From the NCBI GenBank assembly GCA_951812925.1, contig OX638370.1, forward strand, positions 46,875,948 through 46,939,947: a stretch of 64,000 nt of DNA, in the 5' to 3' direction. The notes beneath the pieces were generated by a model, which had not been told where the DNA came from, made no database searches, and saw nothing but the letters and a program-made list of their open reading frames with translations. Source of the stretch: Calliopum simillimum (taxonomy: Eukaryota; Arthropoda; Insecta; Diptera; Lauxaniidae). Made by a program: the position numbers and the translations under genes. Positions 21,461 through 32,404 of this stretch are shown in pieces; positions within the stretch are counted from its first letter, which is position 1, and every line of letters begins with the position of its first letter.

Positions 21461-23052
21461 TTAGGGGTAAGTGCTTTATATTATAGTGGATAAGCTTCAA
21501 TAGATTCACGATAAACAATAAACTAGCCACACTTCTTTTAATTTAGTATGAAATAAATAAAAAAATTTACATTGAATCTTGTCACCTTTGAGGTTATCTA
21601 AGACCTTTCAAAATGACCGAATTTTTTTTTTTGCCACGAATTATATTTTAAAATGTTCCATTTAATATACCATCCAAATATGAGCTTAAAGCAAGCACTG
21701 GTCTAGCCATGACGCTTAATTTAGTTGATTTTTTTGAAACAAATCCCATGTTTGATCAACTTTTTTGAGGTTATGTCAAAATAATTTTCTAATTTGCATA
21801 TTTTTCCTGATGAATAAGCTTTACAAAGCCGTTTATTGGAAGTCTCTAGCGTACTCCTTTCAAAAGTTCTACGATTTATTCACAAATTTCAGCCAAACCG
21901 TTCACTGTGCGATTTATGGCTGTTTAATCTAACAAAAATCTCATATTTTTTTGTTTTTTTCGAGAGATATCTTGAAATATCTTGGAATCTTTTCCAAAAA
22001 CCGGCCATGCCATCGTCTTCAGCGACCTCAAAAACATAAAGTAGGACAGAAAAAAAAAATTGGTCCTATTCTTTCTTATCGATTTCCACGGGCTGAAAGA
22101 CCCCCATTCTCGTAAAGTCAAGGTAGTGCCATCTATCGGGCTTGCGCGAGTACTAAATCTAAATATTTTTTTAACAAAATTTACACACGTAATCTAGGGA
22201 CCCTACCAAACATTTTAAGTGCTGAGCCCCTCATATCTGAACACCTATGGTTTTTTTGGGGCAGTCTAGTACATACGTATTGTTATCCCAGTAGAGATTA
22301 TGATCGAAAGTATACCCGTGCTCAAACAGTGAGTATGTATCCAAAAGTTGCATCAAACTTCCTATGGCCGCCATCTTGGATTTTTTGGAATTTCGGAAAA
22401 TCGTTTTACCACAGTCATATGTATGTCATATAATAACTTTTCACCAATTTTCAAAAAAATCGGAGATATCATCCCAAACCTTAATCGATTACACAAAGAT
22501 TGAACCAAATGCACATTCATAAATAGTTCAGGTTAAAGTATTTTTCATCCCCTCTTTTATTAAAAAAAAAAGATTAAAATCGGAGAAGTTTTGCCGTTTT
22601 CGCATGCAATATGCTAACGTTACTCTAGTGATAATCATATAGATTTATGCAATAACGCCCTATAATTTAATTTTTATTTTTTCGATAACTCTGTCAATAT
22701 GCATATCTATTATCTGTTAGCGGTAATCATTTACTAATTTTTTTAGTATTAATTGAATAAATATGTTTTTAAGGTTTGTTGATAATTTGACCCTTGTACA
22801 ATATTCAGAAACTTTTTAATTGAAATATCTCTTAATTTCATTTTCAGACTTGGGGCATTAATGAAAGCAACGCCTCAATTGATTTGAAGTCGATTAGCAA
22901 ATAACAAATACCAATAAAAGCGGTTTTGCCAAATCCCTTCACCTTTGCAGATAAAAATTGCCTACCTTTGAGTTTTTAATTTTTCGATTTCTAATGATTT
23001 TCTGACCTTAATGCCAAAGATTAAACTCGCCGGTGTCCAAGGTTCTTGCAAA
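21461..23052. other. Unassigned AT-rich DNA
   Basis: No domain-bearing frame. Phrases such as CAAAAAAATCGGAGATATC suggest old repeat tissue, but no boundaries could be set. Confidence 0.35.
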
Positions 23053-23866
23053 TTAGAACACAGCAGTTTCAGTTTTACTTTGTTTTTTATTGTTATTTTT
23101 TCGTGATGCGTTACAAAATATTTATTTCATGTCCCTAACTAATGTTTAATCCCTAGCTTTTAGTCTTAGATTTGAACTACTCCGTGTGACAAGGTCCCCA
23201 CAGGGTTGGGAAGACTTTTTAGGGTCACATATTCCTGTGAAGCTGGGTCCAACGGTTCTACGACCTGAATTCGCTTTTTCAAATTTAACTGCTCCATTTG
23301 ACAAGGTCCTCACAGGCTCGGGAAGACTTTTTAGGGTCACGTATTCTTGTGAAGCTTGGTCCAACGGTTCTACTGCCTGACTTCATTATTCTGTTTGATA
23401 AGGTCACCACAGGATCGGGAAGATTTTGTAGCGTCACGTATTCCTGTGAAACTTGGTCCAACGGTTCTTCAATCTACTCTCACTATCTTAACACCACTAT
23501 GTCTGTTATTTCTGGAATGATGTCCTGGATCTCGCTGGTACTGGTATTTCGTTGCACGTTATACTTCTTGGCACACTGTTGTAACTCAGCAACGCACTGT
23601 TGTTGTTAATAACTATGTCGTTGTTGAATTTGTAGCACTTTGTAGCTTCATCGATCCTTGTTGATCTTTGTAGTCTCGCTGATCCTTGTTGATCCTATAG
23701 CACTTTGTGGTTTCACTGATCCTTGTGGATCCTTTAACACTTTGTAGTTGCACTGATCCTTGTTGATCCTGTAGCACTTTGTAGTTTCTCTGATCCTTGT
23801 TGATCCTGTAGCACTTTGTAGTTGCACAGATCCTTGTTGATACTAAGGGAAAATTTTGGGCCTTCA
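23053..23866 (-). repeat. 3' LTR of a Gypsy-type composite (truncated)
   Basis: Runs on the plus strand from ACACAGCAGTTTCAGTTTT to AAATTTTGGGCCTTCA, the same ends as the right LTR apart from the missing outer TGTAACGGACCCTCCT. It contains three units of a roughly 113-bp array (23,170-23,490) and a 37-bp array (23,630-23,845). On the minus strand a purine tract GAGGAGGGAGTA (23,867-23,878) lies directly upstream of its TGAAGGCCC start, as expected for a PPT. Confidence 0.8.
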
Positions 23867-23929
23867 TACTCCCTCCTCACTTCGCCGGGAAAGAAAGATG
23901 CTGACTCTGTCGGCATTCAACCTGATGCG

Positions 23930-24954
23930 TCAACCCTTCCGGATGGTGCGCATCAACTTCTTTTTCAGGCGCCGACGGCTGTTTTCCAGGTGAACAAAGG
24001 CCTCTATTAAGAGCGGTGGCAGCCTCTTGTCCTTTGCGTCTCGCAGCTCCTGTATGTTGTGGAAATCCCACGTCGTGTTTACCGACTTCTCCGGTACCTC
24101 CTCCTCCAAATCCATCTCTGCTACCTCGCTTTCGGGTTTGGCGATCCCAAGACGAGAAGCATGTAGGCTCGTCAATCGTCACCGTTCGCTTGCTGCGTTA
24201 CTGACACCACAATCCCCAGCAACGTCACTATGTCGAACCTCCGGCTCGTCTCAGGATGTCTCTTGCGGTGTTCTTCATGTAGGAACGACCTCAATGAGGC
24301 AGAGACTTCTGTCCTTTGTTTGTCGGCCAAGGAGTCGTAGAGGGCGATCTGAAGCCGTTCCGTGGTAACGCCCAAGTCCATGGCCACCAATGTTCAAAGG
24401 TTCTCCCGGACGATAGGCACCAGCATCAGCTCCAGGTCGAAGAAGGGTATCTTCCGTACCCAACTGGTCATCCGTTCGGCACGTTCCGCATTGCTCACCT
24501 TGACTTTGCCTCGATCATCCGTTAACCTTAAATAGAAGAGAGGGGAGAAACAATACACCTTCTCCCTGCGTTCTTGCGGGATGCTCTCCTCTACCCATCG
24601 TAAGTAAAATTCGACAAGTGCGTCGCCAAAATGTCGACCGTCAGCCAGCCGACGGTAACTCGCCACTTGAATGGTCATACCATTCCGCCCAGGAGGATAC
24701 ACCACCAAAGGCCCTGCTTCCGCCTCGCGCTGCTCTCCTCTAGGAAGTTTTGGACCGGAGACTTGCTCCTCCAAATCAATTTCTACTTTAGCTTGTCGTA
24801 ACATATTTCTAATTACTTTCAAAAACTCCGATGTTCTCACGTTGAATGTTCTCACTGAAGTGAGCTCCAGTATCGCTGTTTGCATTTTCTTCGCCTTGCA
24901 AGTTGACGCCAAAACCGGTTTGACCAGTATTTCAGTGTGTGTGTTTGCATGCAA
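23930..24954 (-). pseudogene. Ulp1/SENP-like C48 cysteine protease ORF in an LTR element
   Basis: A likely start is the ATG of MQTAILELTS (about 24,885). Motifs then read LVEFYLRWVEE, VYCFSPLFYLRL, PFFDLELMLVPIV, a TGA, TLVAMDLG, IALYDSL, VVSVTQQANGDD and a second TGA followed by AYMLL. This is the Ulp1 order: exposed helix, VY-FS-FF--L, HW-LV--DL, YDSL and QQ-NG-DCG. Here the catalytic His is Leu and its Trp is TGA; the catalytic Cys codon is TGA; the Asp in YDSL is kept. The C-terminal part (24,175-23,930) continues in another frame with MDLEEEVPEKSV and a basic tail. The gene lies 3' of the integrase and just upstream of a PPT and LTR. It encodes an inactive relic of a desumoylase-like enzyme. 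Confidence 0.75.
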
Positions 24955-24959
24955 AAACT

Positions 24960-25187
24960 AAGTAGTTTGACCAGTAGGTGTGCTTGCATGCAAAAACTGG
25001 TTAGACTGGTTTGTAACCACGTGCTTTTTCACGGTTGTTGTCAAGCACGTGATTTGCTGTCGCCAATTGGTTATTTGAACTGGTTTTATTGGTTTGTAAC
25101 TGAGTGCTTCTTTTACCGTTGTTGTCAAGCACGTGTTTTGCTGTCCCAGAGAATCAAATTCCTAGGAGGAAACTGCGGGTCTACACA
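24960..25187 (-). repeat. Related LTR end (LTR B fragment)
   Basis: On the plus strand it ends CTGCGGGTCTACA, in the same layout as the main LTR (ATTCCT-AGG...GGG-CT--A), and shares CATGCAAAAAC(T/C)GGTT and TTGTTGTCAAGCACGTG-like phrases with the U3 part of the right LTR. A purine tract AGGTAGGAGGGAG (minus strand, 25,188-25,203) abuts it, a second PPT. It implies the locus combines ends of two related elements. Confidence 0.6.
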
Positions 25188-25236
25188 CTCCCTCCTACCT
25201 CGCAGGACTGGCTGTGGCTGTCATTTCTAAGACTGA

Positions 25237-26185
25237 CTATTGTTCATCTGCTTCGCCATGGAACATTTTCAGTTCGTTTATGTGGGCGGTGCGGCTTTGG
25301 TTGTCCTTCGCGTTCTGTAATACTACAATAACTGGGGAGGTGAAACTGACCACCTGATATGGCCCATCAAATTTTGGGGCCAGCTTCGCTGCAAAATTCT
25401 CTATGGCCTGAGAGAGATGATGCTGCTTTGCCAACATTAGATCTCCTACTTCTGGGGCCCGCGCTCGTTGCCGTTAATTGTAGTGCCATGCTTGTTCAAT
25501 CGCCGCGCGCTCCATGCTTCTTCTGACCAAGGTGAAGATTTTGCTTATGCGGCTTGAATTAGCTTCGGAGTCCTCTGGAACCGTTCCTACGCCTTTCGTC
25601 GTAGAGGTTGGCAGGAAGTCGAAGTTCGCGACCTTCGACGATGTATGCCAGTGTATATCCTGTGGAGTCAGATACGCTGGTGTTGACTGCCAATGTGATC
25701 TCGGGGAACGAGTCGTCCCACTTCCAATGATTTTCTCCGGTGATTCTTTTTACGGTGCAATTTGCTCTTTCTGTGGGGTTTTCCTGTGGCGTGTAGGGTG
25801 CCGTGAACTGCTGTCGGATGCCTACTTCTTCCAGGAATCGTTTGACCACTCTGCTGGTGAATTGGCTGCCATTGTCGGTCACCTACACCTTAGGTAAGCC
25901 AAATCTTGCCAAGGTACGCTCTCGCAAGGCCTTCTTGACCCCCTTTGCCGTCGCATTCCTCAGGGGAACAAGCTCAACCCACTTGCTGAACTTGTCGAGT
26001 AAAACGAGAAAGTAGGAGTTCCCGTGTGTTGACCTAGGTTACGAAGTCCGCACTACCAATCAACCATGCCTCATGTGGGATTTACGTCAGTATCCCGCTG
26101 GATGGTTTTTGTTGTGCAGCTTTATATTTCTGGCATGGTTCGCACTTCTGGATGTAACGCCTTACATCGCTGAACATCTCAAGCC
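25237..26185 (-). pseudogene. Ty3/Gypsy-type integrase, N-truncated
   Basis: The minus strand reads DVRRYIQKCEPCQKYKAAQQ (the CC half of the HHCC zinc site), LVLLDKFSKWVELVPL, VTDNGSQFTSRVVKRFLEE, TAPYTPQENPTERANCTVK and then a C-terminal KLAPKFDGPYQVVSF (GPY/F module) and R-AHINELKMF. The DD35E aspartates (ADFV, TDNG) and the glutamate of QENPTE are present, but stops and frame breaks occur near 26,080, 25,880 and 25,560. Reverse transcriptase, protease and gag are gone: coding begins almost at the LTR edge. Confidence 0.9.
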
Positions 26186-26201
26186 CTGCTCGGGCGCTAT
26201 T

Positions 26202-27882
26202 TGTAACGGACCCTCCTAACACAGCAGTTTCAGTTTTACTTTTTTCTTAATTGTTATTTCAAGTTCCTGACTAATTCTTAGTCCCTAGCTCATTCTTGTC
26301 CCTAGCTAAACCTCAATGTCCCTAGCTAAACCTCAATGTCCCTAGCTAAACCTCAATGTCCCTAAAGAAAAGTACTAGCCATAACTTTCACTTGTAGGTT
26401 AACTACTCCGTTTGACAAGGTCCCCACAGGATAAAAAATACTTTTTAGGTTCACGTATTCCTGTGAAGCTTGGTCCAACGGGTCTACTGCTTGACTTCAC
26501 TGTCTTAGATTTGAACTATTCCGTTTGACAAGGTCCCCACAGGATCGGAAAGACTTTGTAGGGTCACGTATTCCTGTGAAGCTTGGTCCAACGGTTCTAC
26601 GACCTGACTTCGATTTCTCAAATTTAACTGCTCCATTTGACAAGGTCCTCTCAGGCTCGGGAAGGCTTTTTAGGGTCACGTATTCCTGTGAAGCTTGGTC
26701 CAACGGTTCTTCTGCTTGACTTCACTGTCTTAAATTTAGAAAACTCCGTTCAACAAGGCCCCCACAGGATCGGGAAGATTTTTTAGGGTCACGTATTCCT
26801 ATGAAGCTTGGTCCAACGGTTCTACTATCTTCTCTCACTATTTTAGCGCCACTATGTCTGTTATTTCTGGAATGATGTCCTGGATCACGCTGGTACTAGT
26901 ATTTCATTGCACGTTATACTTCTTGGCACACTGTTGTAACTCAGCAACGCACTGCTGTTGTTTAATAACTATGTCGTTGTTGAATTTGTAGCATTTTGTA
27001 GTCTCGCTGATCCTTGTTGATCGTATAGAACTCCTGTAGCACTTTGTAGTTGTACTGATCCTTGTTGATCCTGTAACACATTGTAGTTGCATTGATCCTT
27101 GTTGATCCTGTAGCACTTTGTAGTTGCACTAATCCTTGTTGATCCTGTAGCACTTTGTAGTTGCACCGATCCTTGTTGATCCTGTAGCACTTTGTAGTTT
27201 CACTGATCCTTGTTAATCCTATAGCACTTTGTAGTTGCACTGATCATGTAGCACTTTGTAGTTTGATTGATCCTGTAGCACTTTGTAGTTGCACTAATCC
27301 TTGTTGATCCTGTAGCACTAATCCTTGTTGATCCTGTAGCACTTTGTAGTTGCACCGATCCTTGTTGATCCTGTAGCACTTTGTAGTTTCACTGATCCTT
27401 GTTAATCCTATAGCACTTTGTTGTTGCACTGATCCTGTAGCACTTTGTAGTTTGATTGATCCTGTAGCACTTTGTGGTTTCACTGACCCTGGTTAGTTCT
27501 CTGATGATTAATATTTTTATTCACTAGCACTTAATTCACTTATTCTTTACTGGTTGATGGCCCTCTCCAGACTGACCTCGATTCACTGGCTGCGCTTGCT
27601 TTTATACCTTACACAGTGTTTGTGTAACGGCATGTATTTGTATTGTTGTTGCGATGCATGTGTTGCCATGCAAAAACCGGTTTGGTTGGTTTTTATGTGT
27701 TTGTATTGTTGTTGGATGTTCTATGCTGATGGTGTTGTTAGTGTGTGCTATTGTGATGTTATTGTTGTTTGATGTTCTATATTGTTGGTGTTGTTAGTGC
27801 TATGTTGCATCTTAGGATGCTGTTTGGCTCGACCGTGGTCTTGTGACCCAAAAATTCCTTAAGGGAAAATTTTGGGCCTTCA
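26202..27882 (-). repeat. 5' LTR, 1681 bp, with internal arrays
   Basis: Begins TGTAACGGACC and ends GGGCCTTCA on the plus strand (TG...CA). The adjacent minus-strand sequence TAGCGCCCGAGCAGGG resembles a tRNA-Lys type primer binding site (TGGCGCCCGAACAGGG). Internal features: a 20-bp array CCTAGCTAAACCTCAATGTC (26,290-26,362), four units of about 113 bp (26,395-26,830) with GACAAGGTCC(C/T)CACAGG, and a 37-bp array of TTGATCCTGTAGCACTTTGT (26,985-27,480). Confidence 0.85.
27570..27606 (-). promoter_or_regulatory. LTR core promoter: TATA box and initiator
   Basis: On the minus strand TATAAAAG (27,599-27,606) lies about 31 bp upstream of TCAGTC (27,570-27,575), an ideal insect initiator. This would start the retroelement RNA near 27,572 and defines the U3/R border. 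The spacing fits arthropod TATA-Inr promoters. Confidence 0.65.
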
Positions 27883-27883
27883 C

Positions 27884-28427
27884 AGCTTAAAGCATAGCTG
27901 CCCGTCTAGAGTAAAATTAAAAAAATTTGGCACTCGCATAAAAAGTCGTGGCCCCCATGTAAAATTAATAAAAAAGAAAACATAAATTTTTTAAAATTAT
28001 TGAAAACAACAACCAGCAAAGATTTTTAAACAAACAGTTACTTGTGCGAGTGTTTTTTTTTTCGCAAATCTAAAAAATCCTGAAAGTTCATAAAATTATC
28101 AAATTTGTTGTTGCCATTGTGTGTTGTTGTTTTTTTCTTTTCGATAGGAACCCTTGCGTTTTGTTGCAACAACCAAACACACAGTCCTGTGTGGACGAAA
28201 AAACAACAACAAAACACAGTCTTGTGCGGTCGCAAAAAACAACAACAAAATTTACGCATATGTTGTTGCTGGTGGTCGATCGCAATTCTTCAAAATTTCG
28301 CATATACCGTTACTTGTGTGTGCGGTTTTCATTTTCAATAATTAAATTTTGCTGTGGCACGTGAGATCAAGTGATTTTCAAATAATGGCACTTTGCGATG
28401 GCACGCGCGGGCGGCTATGGCTTAAAG
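27884..28427. mobile_element. Small TIR element, about 545 bp
   Basis: CTTAAAGCATAGCTGCCCG near the left edge is mirrored by CGGGCGGCTATGGCTTAAAG at the right. Internal CA/AAC-rich and GTT-rich tracts (AACAACAACAAA, TTGTTGTTG) are also complementary. Frames such as 28,038-28,259 are shadows. The LTR retroelement ends exactly against it, so the LTR element may have inserted at its end. Confidence 0.55.
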
Positions 28428-30530
28428 TCTTAAAAAAGAAAAAAATTCACATCGCATAAGATAGAGACGCATCATTTCCTCCCAATACTACTCTTAGAAG
28501 TTACAGGAAAACACACAGAATGTAACACCACAAAAGAGTATAATCACCTTACCAAAAATTCTTTGTATATATGTATGTATGTATGTGCATGTAAATCATT
28601 TGAAGCTTATAGCAGCGGTGAACTTACATTCCAAAATACCAGGTGGTGGCAGTTTTGGTTGACATTTTGAGTTCATATTAAATTTATGTAATATTGCTGC
28701 AAACTCTTTTATTTATGATTCAGCTACTTTCGTTGGGTGGTCATTTGTTTTCATTCCCATCAATGCTGAGTAAGTTTTTATAAAGATTCTTAGATTTTAT
28801 TACTTACTCATACATATAATGCAACATTGAATCAAGTGCTATACGAAAACTCCTTTGTTTATTATATCTTTAAGTTGCATTTCTATGATGTGGCTAAATG
28901 TACATACTTATAATAGAGCATTAAGGAAAAATCCCTACGCCACGGGTTTTTGTATGCATACATACCACGTAGCACATTGTTCTTTGATAAATGGAAAATT
29001 CATCACACCCTCTTTGTTTGAATAAAATACAAAATTATTTTGTGCAATAAATTACGAGCATTCGTTATAACTTAGCAGGAGTAAAATTGGAATTTAACAC
29101 AAGTTTTTTCTTTACAACTTAAGTTTAAGTGGTTGAGTTAAAACGGTTTTACTTACCATACTATGGTGCAAGTTTTGCCTAATCATGCTTACTATTTAGT
29201 TTCACCCAAAAGCAATTAACAATGAAGTTTTTATGTAATAACAATAATTCTTGCATATTTCCATCTCTTTATTCCAATGGTCCTGGTTTTAATCCACTGA
29301 CTTGCAAAAAGAGACTTTCTTTCCGGAAAAATACAAAACATTTACTTAACTAATTCTTGACAATTATTTATTTTTGCATGTTTTCTTTTGTTCTATATCA
29401 TCTTCCGTTTCGCTGTGCGGTTGCAATCACAATCAGTTAATGATTTGACAATTTCCTACTCTTCCACTGCGTGGTCCTTTGGGGAACTTTTACAGTCATG
29501 TGTTCAAACAATAGTTATTACGTTTATTAGGCAATTTAAAAGCACAAAACACACAAAAACAAAATAACCAATTTGTTATGTTGAGATAAAAGGATTTTAG
29601 GGTGGGAATAATATACATTTTCGTGAGCCCGTTTCAGCTTATGTAATTTTGTAATAACTTAATACAGTGACAGAATGATCCATTAGAAATATGTACATAT
29701 AAAGAAAAACAGTTATAGAAAATACATATGTATTTAAAACAATTATGGGAAAATTTGCGTAAAGTTACTCAAAAAAAGTTTTAATAAAAAAAAAAATACA
29801 TGGAGTATTCTTGCGAGTTTTTGGATCTCTGTAGTCAAGACAGCGATTGAGTATTGACATGAATCAATACTGGGGACGAAACTTGGGTTCATCTTTATGA
29901 ACCTAAGTCCAAACAGCACTTTAAGCATACACTTATCAACTACATCCCATTCAATAAATTTCGATAAAAAATTTAAAAAGTTTTTATTAAAAATTAACAT
30001 ATTTTGCTAAAATACTAAAACCAAAAGTTGTGAAAAAATTGGCTAACACGAGCTACATTTTAGAAGGCATGGAAGGGAAAAATTTAGGAAAGATGCATGT
30101 CCAACATATAAAGATTTAAGGTCCTCAGCTTTTTTTTCTAGCTAAAAACAAGTAACAAAACCTGTTTTATAATAGGGGTATTCACGATCTGAAGTAATGT
30201 CCTGAGTAACAGAGTCACAGGGTAACAGTTCACAACCCCAACAATAAAATATACATAAGTTACCCAGTGTGCCAAACGGTTCATATCTCCGCTTTTTTAT
30301 CCATTACGGATCAGTAACGGATAAAAAAAGAAGAGTACCCGACCGATCCCTGCTGGGTCAATAATCTGATCTTATTATTTTAGTCGATGTTTTTATTCAT
30401 AGCCATTTTTTGTGATGAAATTTGTATCTTTTCGACTCTAATTTTCATTCTTTCAAAATGATAAAATAAGCGATGAGAATAATAATAAGAAACTAGTAAG
30501 GGTGTTACCTTTGGCCTGGCCAAACATTAA
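28428..30530. other. Unique-looking AT-rich DNA, no gene recognised
   Basis: Contains a short (TATG)n tract at 28,562-28,592. No recognisable coding, tRNA or repeat shared with the rest of the window. Could be host intron or intergenic DNA. Confidence 0.4.
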
Positions 30531-31303
30531 ATACCCTACACAGCAGTATTTTGAAAATTTTGCTAATGTGGGAGGTGCCACGTTCTCCAAATTCACCCAG
30601 TTTTTTCTCAGAGTTTGCATTTATAGTTCTTAGTATTTAAGTGAAATTTGGTTGGATTATCTGAAAAAATATTTTCAGAATAGCGTTTTGAAGCTTTTGT
30701 TTATATGGGAAGAGCCACGCCCTCTTGTCCGATTTTATCCAGTTTTTGCTTAAAGCTTGCATTTATAGTTTTAAGTGTCCGAGTCAAATCTAGTTTGATT
30801 ATCTCAAAAAACGCTTTCAGTACAGCGTTTTGAAGCTTTTGCTTATATGAGAGGTGCCACGCCCTCTTGTCCGAATTCGACCAGCTTTTTCTTAGAGCTT
30901 GCGCTGACAATTCGTAGTATTTATGTGTATTTTGGTTGCATTGTTGTGAAATATACTCCAAAATTTGCATTTTGAAGATATTTTTTGTATGGGCGGTAGG
31001 CGAGTCCGTTGACCGATTTCGCTCATTTTCAATCCCCCGAGCTATCTTTGACGACGGAGGCTGTGTACTAAATTTCATTGAATTATCTTGCTTAGTTTTC
31101 CCAAAAAATGTATTTCCACACAGCCGTTACCCAGCCAGCCAGCCACCCAGCCAGCCACCCAGCCAGCCAGACAGACGGACATGGCTATATCGACTCAGGA
31201 GGTGACGCTGATCAAGAATATATATACTTTTCCATATCTGCCACGCCTCCTTCTCTGCGTTACAAACGGAAGGACAAAGTGAATATACCCTGGGTGTAGG
31301 GTA
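30531..31303 (+). mobile_element. mini-me-like element with 140-bp internal repeats
   Basis: Short terminal inverted repeats TACCCTACAC (30,532-30,541) and GTGTAGGGTA (31,294-31,303). Three internal modules about 140 bp apart each carry GCCACG(T/C)(T/C)C (30,577, 30,714, 30,856) and AGCGTTTTGAAGCTTTTG. The 3' part has GTTGACCGATTTCGCTC, a CCAG/CAGC run, GGACATGGCTATATCGACTC, ATCAAGAATATATATAC and CCACGCCTCC. This is the dipteran mini-me/DINE layout. Open frames at 30,701-31,413 are non-coding repeats. Confidence 0.8.
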
Positions 31304-32300
31304 TAAAAACTCGCACAGCATCGAATGGTATACAAAAATATCAAAAACTCAACACTTTTTTTGGTGAAATAGAATGCCCTAAAACAAATAAATGGAATAT
31401 GCCACGCACCCAAAATTTTTCTTCTTTTGTATCATAACTCGGAAAGTAAGATCCCTATCGGAAAAATACGGAAGGATATTTTGATAAGGAAGGGATGCCA
31501 TTAATAAAATAGATTTTCACCTTTTTTTATAGCTACGCTGTAAGACTAAAAATAGCGTTTTCTTCAACTTCCAGCAAGGATATTTCAAAATCCTGCAGTT
31601 ATAATGACAGTTCTGCTGATGAAGACGGATTCAGCGTCTTTTTGCGCCTAAGTTCTTAATTAAAATTTTGGTAAAACGTGGGCGTGGTTACCATTGAACA
31701 ACGACCACTTTTCGTTATGCTTTAGATACTCATGATCCAGACCCTCATACCAAATTTCATCAAAATATATTAAACCATTTGCGAGAAATAGCATTTAATG
31801 TGTTTTACTTGAATGGGAGGTTCCACGCGCACCGTCGATATTTTTCCCACTTTCAGATCAGAGATGCCCTATAGCAATAAGGCTCCTCACAGTTAATTTC
31901 AGAATGTTTGCTTTATTAGTTTTCTTTTTATATCGTTTTATATTTTTGTGGGCAGTGCCACGCCCTTCAACGAATTTTCCAAATATAACGGCGTATCACG
32001 TATTAATCCTCGTTTACAAAGGTAACATCTCCTAAATGTTCATTAAAATTGTTGGAGTCGTTTTCGAGTAATATTGAATCAAAATTTTCAAGGGCTAAAA
32101 AGTGGGCGTGGCACTTTATCGATCCCGCCCACTTTTCGTTTGTTACATGGTATTATTAAGCTCGCTTACCAAATTTCGTCTAAATACCTTGTACGGTTTG
32201 CGAGTAATGATCAAATCAAATTTAAAATTTAGGGCAGTGCCACGCCCCCTGGTGAGCATTTACACTATTCCAAGTTTCTTAAAAATCGCTAAAGCCGTTT
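31304..32300 (+). repeat. Array of degenerate GCCACGCCC modules
   Basis: Modules with GGGCGTGG or CCACGCCC recur at about 31,390, 31,680, 31,823, 31,955, 32,102 and 32,235, separated by phrases such as ACCAAATTTC(A/G)TC(A/T)AAAT and CGTTTTCGAG. A segment at 31,450-31,600 (GATATTTTGATAAG, TAGCTACGCTGTAA, GCGTTTTCTTCAACTTC) is repeated at 58,430-58,560. Probably decayed Helitron/mini-me tissue. Confidence 0.6.
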
Positions 32301-32404
32301 TCGAGAAAAAATATTGGCACAGAAATAAGTACATACAAACAAACATACAATTTTAGCTCGTATAAGAAGAGAATTAATATGAAATTTTTATAGAACATGA
32401 ATAT

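Noticed and set aside
23146..23609. Overlapping frames with repeated peptides in both LTRs
   Set aside because: Products of the 113-bp LTR array, open on both strands.
24165..24180. TGA at the catalytic cysteine of the Ulp1 relic as selenocysteine
   Set aside because: A second in-frame TGA replaces a tryptophan and the catalytic histidine is also lost. A frame shift follows and no SECIS-like hairpin was noticed. Decay explains it better.
26985..27480. CRISPR-like array
   Set aside because: The 37-bp units are contiguous tandem repeats without unique spacers, inside an LTR of an insect genome.
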